Positions 15,870 through 21,118 of a stretch of DNA of 21,118 bases are shown piece by piece. The notes beneath the pieces are model-generated. The model had not been told where the DNA came from. It was given only the letters and a program-made list of their open reading frames with translations, and searched no databases. Position 1 is the stretch's first letter. Each line of letters starts with the position of its first letter. The stretch is from CAVQBP01 sp964448105 (lineage in GTDB: Bacteria; Bacteroidota; Ignavibacteria; Ignavibacteriales; Ignavibacteriaceae), in contig CAYUVK010000088.1 in assembly GCA_964448105.1 (NCBI GenBank), positions 1-21,118 on the forward strand, in the 5' to 3' direction. A program made the position numbers and the translations under genes.

Positions 15870-16793
15870 TTAATTTATTAGCCCATGCATCTTAAGCCAC
15901 TTCTTACATGCTTCGGGCCATGATGATTCGGTATCATTGGTTCTGCCGAGCCCGTAACCATGTCCTCCTTTTTCATATAGATGAAGTTCGCATGGAATAT
16001 TATATTTTTTAAGTGCCAGTGCATAGTCAATACTATTCCGGACAGGAACTACATTATCATCCATTGACTGAACCAAAAATGCTGGAGGAGTCGACTTATT
16101 AACCTGTAATTCATTTGAATATAATTTCACCAAGCCGGGAGCAGGATTCTTCCCAAGTAAATTTATTCTCGAACCCATATGGGTTATTGCTGAATCCATC
16201 GAAATTACCGGGTAAATAAGAATGGAAAAATCAGGACGAGCACTCGTAGAATCAATTGGATCATAGACTTTTTGATTATAATGTGTCGATAAAGTAGAAG
16301 CTAAATGTCCTCCGGCAGAAAAACCCATTATACCGATCTTACCGGGATCTATATTCCACTCTTTTGCATGTCTTCTTACAATGCGAATCGCTTTTTGTGC
16401 ATCCTGCAATGGTCCTATAGTTTTATTAACCATGATAGCTGTATCCGGTAAACGGTATTTTAATACGAACGCAGTTATTCCAAGAGTGTTAAACCAGGCA
16501 GCGACCTGCGAGCCTTCATGTTTAATTGCCAGCAGACTATATCCTCCGCCGGGACAAATGATAACTGCAGTACCGTTAGATTTTTCAGGAGGCGCAGGAT
16601 AAAAACCAAGTGTCGGATTTGAAATATATTTTTCCCATGTCCAGTATTGGTTAGAATCAATGACTGCCTTATAAGAAGGATGATTAATAGAACCGGGAAT
16701 TCCTTCAGGCCAGAGTTCTATTATCTTTTTTTGAGCTGATACCGTACAAAAGCTTAATATAATTACTGCAATAATTATTTTTAATTTAAGCAT
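15870..16793 (-). CDS. secreted alpha/beta-hydrolase, probable carbohydrate esterase
   Basis: This is a 307-residue alpha/beta hydrolase with a Sec signal (cleavage near VSA/QKK, residue 20). The oxyanion motif is CPGGGY (80-85). The nucleophile elbow is GFSAGGHLA with Ser159, the likely catalytic acid is Asp246 in SMDDNVVPV, and the histidine is His278 in GGHGYG. The family includes enzymes annotated as acetylxylan or bifunctional acetyl/feruloyl esterases of Bacteroidota polysaccharide loci, as well as many uncharacterised lipase-like proteins. Next to an SGNH esterase and galactan hydrolases, removal of acetyl or feruloyl groups from pectic side chains is a reasonable guess. Its start lies 25 bp after the SGNH gene stop, so the two are co-transcribed. 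No T9SS tail is present, but a decayed one begins about 100 bp downstream of its stop. Confidence 0.82.
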   Translation of the reverse strand: MLKLKIIIAVIILSFCTVSAQKKIIELWPEGIPGSINHPSYKAVIDSNQYWTWEKYISNPTLGFYPAPPEKSNGTAVIICPGGGYSLLAIKHEGSQVAAWFNTLGITAFVLKYRLPDTAIMVNKTIGPLQDAQKAIRIVRRHAKEWNIDPGKIGIMGFSAGGHLASTLSTHYNQKVYDPIDSTSARPDFSILIYPVISMDSAITHMGSRINLLGKNPAPGLVKLYSNELQVNKSTPPAFLVQSMDDNVVPVRNSIDYALALKKYNIPCELHLYEKGGHGYGLGRTNDTESSWPEACKKWLKMHGLIN

Positions 16794-16818
16794 ACTTTAA
16801 CCATTTAATTTTAATAAA

Positions 16819-17454
16819 CTACTTCTTTAAATACTGAGCGATAACTTCAGCTATTATTCTTGCACCTTTCTCATCCGGATGTATACCGTCAAAGAAATTT
16901 TCACCCTGCCCGCTCATTTTCGTGTGCAGATCCATAACCGGCAGATTATTTTTCTCAGCCAATTTTTCTATTATAGGGATGACACCTGCAGTCATTACCG
17001 AATCGTTTATTGTCCATTTAGTATGAAATACCGGAACAGGCACACAGACATATATTAAAGTATTACTTTGAATTGTTTTAAAAGTATCAATTAAAGCCTG
17101 ATAATCTTCAGAAAAGCTTGTTGCATCCCAGTTCTGAGTCTTAGTGTCATTAGTACCCAGCTGAATGATAATTATATCAGGCTGATACACAAATACATCG
17201 TAAAACTCTTTACAACTCCAGTAAGGGAAATCACCTTTTTTGCGAAGAGTAGTGGCGCTTCTGCCTAAATTTAAGACCGAATACCCGGATCCCAGAAGAC
17301 TGTCCAATACAACCGGATAAGCTGTTTTGCTTTGCCATGCTAATCCATATCCTTCGGTTATACTATCACCGACACATGCTACTTTTATTTTATTTGAGCA
17401 TGAAGCAAATAGTATAAGGAGAAAAAAGAAATAAATGATTTTAAATTGTTTCAT
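16819..17454 (-). CDS. SGNH/GDSL-family esterase lipoprotein
   Basis: This 211-residue SGNH hydrolase is predicted to be a lipoprotein (lipobox FASC, Cys19). All four family blocks are visible: GDSIT with nucleophile Ser31, NLGRSA with Gly64, GTND with Asn102, and DGIHP with Asp189 and His192. The length and the spacing of GTND and DGIHP resemble acyl-esterases and sialate O-acetylesterase-like proteins of polysaccharide loci. A role in deacetylating pectic or arabinogalactan oligosaccharides in the periplasm is inferred from context only. It sits 57 bp downstream of the GH35 gene and 25 bp upstream of the second esterase, in the same direction. No Shine-Dalgarno motif is apparent before the ATG. 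Confidence 0.87.
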   Translation of the reverse strand: MKQFKIIYFFFLLILFASCSNKIKVACVGDSITEGYGLAWQSKTAYPVVLDSLLGSGYSVLNLGRSATTLRKKGDFPYWSCKEFYDVFVYQPDIIIIQLGTNDTKTQNWDATSFSEDYQALIDTFKTIQSNTLIYVCVPVPVFHTKWTINDSVMTAGVIPIIEKLAEKNNLPVMDLHTKMSGQGENFFDGIHPDEKGARIIAEVIAQYLKK

Positions 17455-17511
17455 AAATTTACTTGAAGCATATTTTTAGATGATTTCACATTAAATTTAA
17501 GCAGCAATATT

Positions 17512-19902
17512 TTACAATCTTTTTATAAAATCATTGCCGATGAAAACTTGATAGTCTTTTATTTTGCCTTTAAAATCTTTACCGGAAACAGGTACATAAC
17601 TGAATCCTGAAAGTACTTCTTCTTTTCCGAGATCAATAACCAAATAATGAGGAAAACCCGGTTGTCTGCTGCTAAATTCGGAATACCAGCAGTTAAACGT
17701 CTGTCCATCGATTGCATTTTCTGCACTTCCATTCTCTTTTACCAATTCTTCACTACTGACGTAAATAATTGTCCAATTCTGATGACTTATTGATTTACCT
17801 GCGGCATCAAGAAGATTCAATTCTGCAACTGACGCCAATGGATTTTTATCAAACGAACTTAAGGCTTCAAAACAAAAATAACGGCCTTTAACCGGTTCGG
17901 ATAATGTAACTGTCTGCATTTTATCTTCTGAAGTAAATTCCCCTTTTTTATTCGGTTTTAAGTTTTTAACATCAAAATTTATGTCCGGGCGTTTGGATAG
18001 TGTAAAGTCTTTATCGGGTCGAAGTGCGTTTAAAATAGGTTTGTCCAATCCCTGCAATACAGGCTCTTCCAGACCGACTACATCTAATACCAATACTTTA
18101 TTACTTCCTTTCTTTAACCAGGGGGCAGGAAGATACATTGTTTGTGTAGGACCAATATTCCAATAGCGTCCGAGGCAATGCCCGTTTACCCAGACCACAC
18201 CTCTTCCCCATTTACTCACATCAAGAAACAGATCACCAATTTTATCGATCGATATCTCTCCTTCCCAGATCCCGGGAGCTGATTTAGCGGTTTCAGTATT
18301 TCCAAATTTCAGATTATTCAACATGTTGTCATCATAAGATAAATTGAAAACCTGCCACTCTTTAACAGGAATAGAATTGTTATCTTTATCCAAGAATTGA
18401 ATTGGCGCTATCAGTCCTTTTCTGTCATGAACTTCAGGCCCGAAATTAACCCGTCCCGTAGTATGAACTAATATATCAATGGTAACATCCTTATCTCTTT
18501 TAGGGATTACAATCCTGAAATTATGTTTGCGCCGATCCATTATTCCAAGTTTTTTGCCGTCAACATAAATCCAGGCAAAATCATGAACAGCATTAACTTT
18601 AAATGTGCTTTCTGGTCCTGCAGGCAATACGGTTCTATAAAGAATACTTCCTTTTGCTTGATTATAGTGTTCCATTGTTTTAGGATCATTAGTAATGATA
18701 GGAACCGGAAGATTGTTAAAAAGTGGTGCAAACTTTGTTAACCTGACAGATGAGAAAGTGGTTGTCGGATTAGGTGCGGGAGGTTCAGGAAGAGCTGATT
18801 CGCCCGGCATTAAATATTTTGAAATTAAATTACGGGTCTCGTAAAATTTATCCGTTGTCCAGCCGGCTTCACTTACAGGTGCTCCGTAATCATAACTTGA
18901 GACATCAGGCTTAAACGGTCTGTCACAGCCGGACCAAAAACCGAACGTAGTACCACCGTGAGCCATATAAACGCTGAAAGAAGCACCGGTTTTAAGCATA
19001 TATTCCATGTCCTTCAAATATGGTTCTGTATTGCCGAATGTATGAGGAGAACCCCAGGTATCGAACCACCCGGAATAAAACTCCCCGCACATAAGCGGAC
19101 CTTCAGGCAGAATTTCTCTTAATGCTTTAAATGCTGCCTCAGGGTTTGAGCCAAAATTAACAACAGGAAATAAATCCTTTCTATAACTTACTTTTAAGTA
19201 TTGGGCCGGATTACATGCAAAAAGCGGTACGTTAAAACCGGCATCAATTAGGGCACTTCTCATCAGTCCCATAAATTCCGGATCATCTGCATAAAATCCA
19301 TATTCATTTTCAACCTGCACCATTATAATCGGACCGCCTTTTGTAATTTGTAATGGTCCTAAAACTCTACCCACTTCCTTTAAATACATTTGGGCAGCAT
19401 TAATATATAACGGATCTTTAGTACGCAATTTTATACTATCGTTCTTTAACAACCACCAGGGCAAGCCGCCCATTTCCCACTCGGCACAAACATAGGGACC
19501 GGGACGCAGTATAACCCACAAGCCTTCTTCCTGGGCAATCCTGCAAAATTCCGCAACATCAGCCTGACCATCCCATTTAAAAACACCGGGAGTTCTTTCA
19601 TGGAAATTCCAGAACAAATAAGCACATATGGTATTCATTCCAAGTGCTTTCATCATTTGGATACGATGCCTCCAGTATTCTTTAGGTATACGTGCAAAAT
19701 GCAATTCACCGCAGCGGATTTGAAACGGCTTACCATCAAGCATAAAATGTTCTTTACCGATTTTAAAGGAATGTTCCGGTTCTGTTTTATGCATACATGA
19801 GTACGCAGTTATTGACAATATAAAAATTAAAAGAAATACAGCAGGTAAAAGTTTTTGTCCGATGTTCCCTATTTTAATTTTGTTCCCCAATATATAACTC
19901 AT
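17512..19902 (-). CDS. GH35 beta-galactosidase lipoprotein with shortened discoidin-like domain
   Basis: This 796-residue GH35 enzyme should remove terminal beta-galactose. The N-terminus is a predicted lipoprotein signal with lipobox AYSC (Cys36) and an unusually long n-region. The catalytic barrel has GELHFARIPKEYWRHRI, RPGPYVCAEWEMGGLPWWL, MVQVENEYG (acid/base Glu200) and MCGEFYSGWFDTWG (nucleophile Glu274). Galactose-binding-like domains follow, including RGVVWVNGHCLGRYWNIGP (567-585). From about 665 a discoidin (F5/8 type C) domain begins (RYFCFEALSS, ASVAELNLLDA, AENAIDG, VIDLGKEEVLSGFSYVP). It stops at DYQVFIGNDFIKRL, before the final strands expected for the domain. An AGAAGGA lies 9 bases before the ATG. 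It follows the GH53 gene after 85 bp, fitting exo-cleavage of the galacto-oligosaccharides that GH53 releases. Confidence 0.92.
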   Translation of the reverse strand: MSYILGNKIKIGNIGQKLLPAVFLLIFILSITAYSCMHKTEPEHSFKIGKEHFMLDGKPFQIRCGELHFARIPKEYWRHRIQMMKALGMNTICAYLFWNFHERTPGVFKWDGQADVAEFCRIAQEEGLWVILRPGPYVCAEWEMGGLPWWLLKNDSIKLRTKDPLYINAAQMYLKEVGRVLGPLQITKGGPIIMVQVENEYGFYADDPEFMGLMRSALIDAGFNVPLFACNPAQYLKVSYRKDLFPVVNFGSNPEAAFKALREILPEGPLMCGEFYSGWFDTWGSPHTFGNTEPYLKDMEYMLKTGASFSVYMAHGGTTFGFWSGCDRPFKPDVSSYDYGAPVSEAGWTTDKFYETRNLISKYLMPGESALPEPPAPNPTTTFSSVRLTKFAPLFNNLPVPIITNDPKTMEHYNQAKGSILYRTVLPAGPESTFKVNAVHDFAWIYVDGKKLGIMDRRKHNFRIVIPKRDKDVTIDILVHTTGRVNFGPEVHDRKGLIAPIQFLDKDNNSIPVKEWQVFNLSYDDNMLNNLKFGNTETAKSAPGIWEGEISIDKIGDLFLDVSKWGRGVVWVNGHCLGRYWNIGPTQTMYLPAPWLKKGSNKVLVLDVVGLEEPVLQGLDKPILNALRPDKDFTLSKRPDINFDVKNLKPNKKGEFTSEDKMQTVTLSEPVKGRYFCFEALSSFDKNPLASVAELNLLDAAGKSISHQNWTIIYVSSEELVKENGSAENAIDGQTFNCWYSEFSSRQPGFPHYLVIDLGKEEVLSGFSYVPVSGKDFKGKIKDYQVFIGNDFIKRL

Positions 19903-19987
19903 GAATTTAGTTCCTTCTATTAAATAATATTATTTTACATATTAATTATTTTGCGGATGATCTAATTATTTTCTTAATTAATAATCC

Positions 19988-21118
19988 TTACCTCAGTAAT
20001 ACTATTTTTTTTGTTTCCAGGAAATTGCCGGATATTATCCTGCAGAAATATACACCACTGGAAATATTTTCGGCAGACCAATTTATTCTATGGCTTCCAG
20101 CTGCTACATATCCATTTACTAACCGGGCTATCTCTTCACCCAGAATATTGTAAATATCAATTGATGTTTCCGAAGATTTCCGAAGTGAATATTCTATAGT
20201 TGTCTTAGGATTAAATGGATTCGGATAAATTTTGAAGTCGTAATTTAATTTATTTTTTTCCGGTAAGACGGAGGTAGCTTTTTTTCCTAAGAATGCATCT
20301 AATGCTACCGTAGGTTCTTTGGTAACAGGATCCCAGGCTCCCAGATTATAGTTTTGCCAGTTATAGCATTCAGGTTCCCAATAAAAAACACCAAGACCAT
20401 CAACCGATTTTGTTTTTTCTATTAGATCAAGTAGAAAATTATTAGCTTCTATCGGTTTATTATAAAGATATCCTGTTTCACATACCATTACTTTTGTATG
20501 AAATCTTGCAATCATATCTTTCATAGTTATTAAAGCAAGGCTGTCATCCACAGCCCACGGTAAGTTAGCCCAATAAGGATAAACCGACATTCCGATTATA
20601 TCCCATTTGGCTCCGTTGTTTTTAAGTCCATCGAACATCCACCTGTACAGTGCATCATCATGTCCATTTGACAAGTGAACAATTACCTGTATTGTACTAT
20701 CAACAGCTTTAACAGCATCATAGCCGCTTTTAATCATTACAGCAAAATTATTCATGTGTATTGAAGCTTTTCCATCGTCCCACAACATACCATTGTTAAC
20801 CTCATTCCCTAGTTGCACCCATTCGGGAATCACACCTAATGATTTAAGAGTATCAAGTACATCGAAAGTATGATTATAAATATCAGTCAAAAGCTGCGGC
20901 AGTGTATGCCCGACCCATGCAGCCGGTTTGTTTTGTTTGCCAGGATCAGCCCAGTAATCACTGTAATGAAAATCTATTAAAACTTTAAATCCCATACTGT
21001 CTGCGCGGTGAGCCATGTATGCAACATCTTTTTTATCGCAATAACCGCCACTCGGGTTAACCCATACTCTAAACCTGAGTGCATTAATTCCTTTTTCCTT
21101 TAAAATATCCAGGCAGTT
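19988..21118 (-). CDS. GH53 endo-beta-1,4-galactanase with T9SS sorting domain, N-terminus cut by window edge
   Basis: The frame is open to the right edge, giving 376 visible residues. An ATG at 21016 lies inside the catalytic domain and is not the start: the codons beyond it encode INALRFRVWVNPSGG, a conserved GH53 strand. Other signatures are DFHYSDYWADPGKQ, WVQLGNEVNNGMLW (acid/base Glu106 in visible numbering), MSVYPYW, and MVCETGY (nucleophile Glu214). Roughly the first 50-90 residues, including the signal peptide, are missing. The last ~85 residues are a type IX secretion sorting domain with IYPNPFNPKTTIEYSL and KKIVLLR at the end. GH53 enzymes cut beta-1,4-galactan of type I arabinogalactan. 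This one should act outside the cell or at its surface and feed oligosaccharides to the downstream exo-enzymes. Confidence 0.94.
   Translation of the reverse strand, partial: NCLDILKEKGINALRFRVWVNPSGGYCDKKDVAYMAHRADSMGFKVLIDFHYSDYWADPGKQNKPAAWVGHTLPQLLTDIYNHTFDVLDTLKSLGVIPEWVQLGNEVNNGMLWDDGKASIHMNNFAVMIKSGYDAVKAVDSTIQVIVHLSNGHDDALYRWMFDGLKNNGAKWDIIGMSVYPYWANLPWAVDDSLALITMKDMIARFHTKVMVCETGYLYNKPIEANNFLLDLIEKTKSVDGLGVFYWEPECYNWQNYNLGAWDPVTKEPTVALDAFLGKKATSVLPEKNKLNYDFKIYPNPFNPKTTIEYSLRKSSETSIDIYNILGEEIARLVNGYVAAGSHRINWSAENISSGVYFCRIISGNFLETKKIVLLR

Noticed and set aside
17455..17511. KILLLK-like string in another frame just after the GH35 stop, resembling the end of a T9SS tail
   Set aside because: Only six residues match, with no preceding sorting-domain segments (no YPNPFNP, VYD or SGVY). 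Chance in AT-rich sequence is more likely.

Overview
The window looks like a chromosomal segment of a Bacteroidota/Chlorobi-group bacterium, most likely an Ignavibacteria-type lineage. The evidence is an AT-rich sequence, lipoprotein and Sec signals throughout, a TAnnTTTG-type promoter box, and above all a type IX secretion (T9SS) C-terminal sorting domain with the NPFNPKTTIEY signature at the end of the last gene. No RNA genes, insertion sequences or CRISPR arrays were seen.

Layout. (1) 1-3176, minus strand: a haem-biosynthesis operon read ccsA/hemX-like -> hemA -> hemC, probably continuing off the left edge. HemA and HemC make the early tetrapyrrole intermediates by the C5 pathway; hemC starts with TTG and overlaps hemA by 4 bp. 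(2) 3349-3624, plus: a small glutaredoxin-like protein. (3) 3667-6117, minus: a large lipoprotein joining a YncE/YVTN beta-propeller to a PF04185-type phosphoesterase. (4) 6423-9189, plus: a two-gene polysaccharide module, a small SLBB protein followed one base later by a Wzz/BY-kinase co-polymerase, closed by a long hairpin terminator. (5) 9273-21118, minus: a carbohydrate-degradation block read GH53 -> GH35 -> SGNH esterase -> alpha/beta-hydrolase esterase -> LacZ-type GH2 -> second GH2.

The block in (5) reads as a beta-1,4-galactan (pectic arabinogalactan or rhamnogalacturonan-I side chain) degradation locus. The GH53 endo-galactanase carries the T9SS tail and should act outside the cell. 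The exo-acting GH35 is a predicted lipoprotein and the two GH2 enzymes have Sec signals, so they probably finish oligosaccharides in the periplasm or at a membrane. The two esterases could remove acetyl or other acyl groups. No SusC/SusD pair, transporter or regulator lies in the window. The GH53 N-terminus is cut off by the right edge.

The least expected sequence feature is a decayed, multiply frameshifted T9SS sorting domain in the 398-bp gap between the esterase and the LacZ-type GH2 (15582-15768). It points to a lost secreted enzyme or a lost tail. Other points of note are a LamG-like domain inserted in the catalytic barrel of the LacZ-type GH2, a GH35 whose C-terminal discoidin-like domain stops short, and an SLBB/BY-kinase pair without neighbouring glycosyltransferases.
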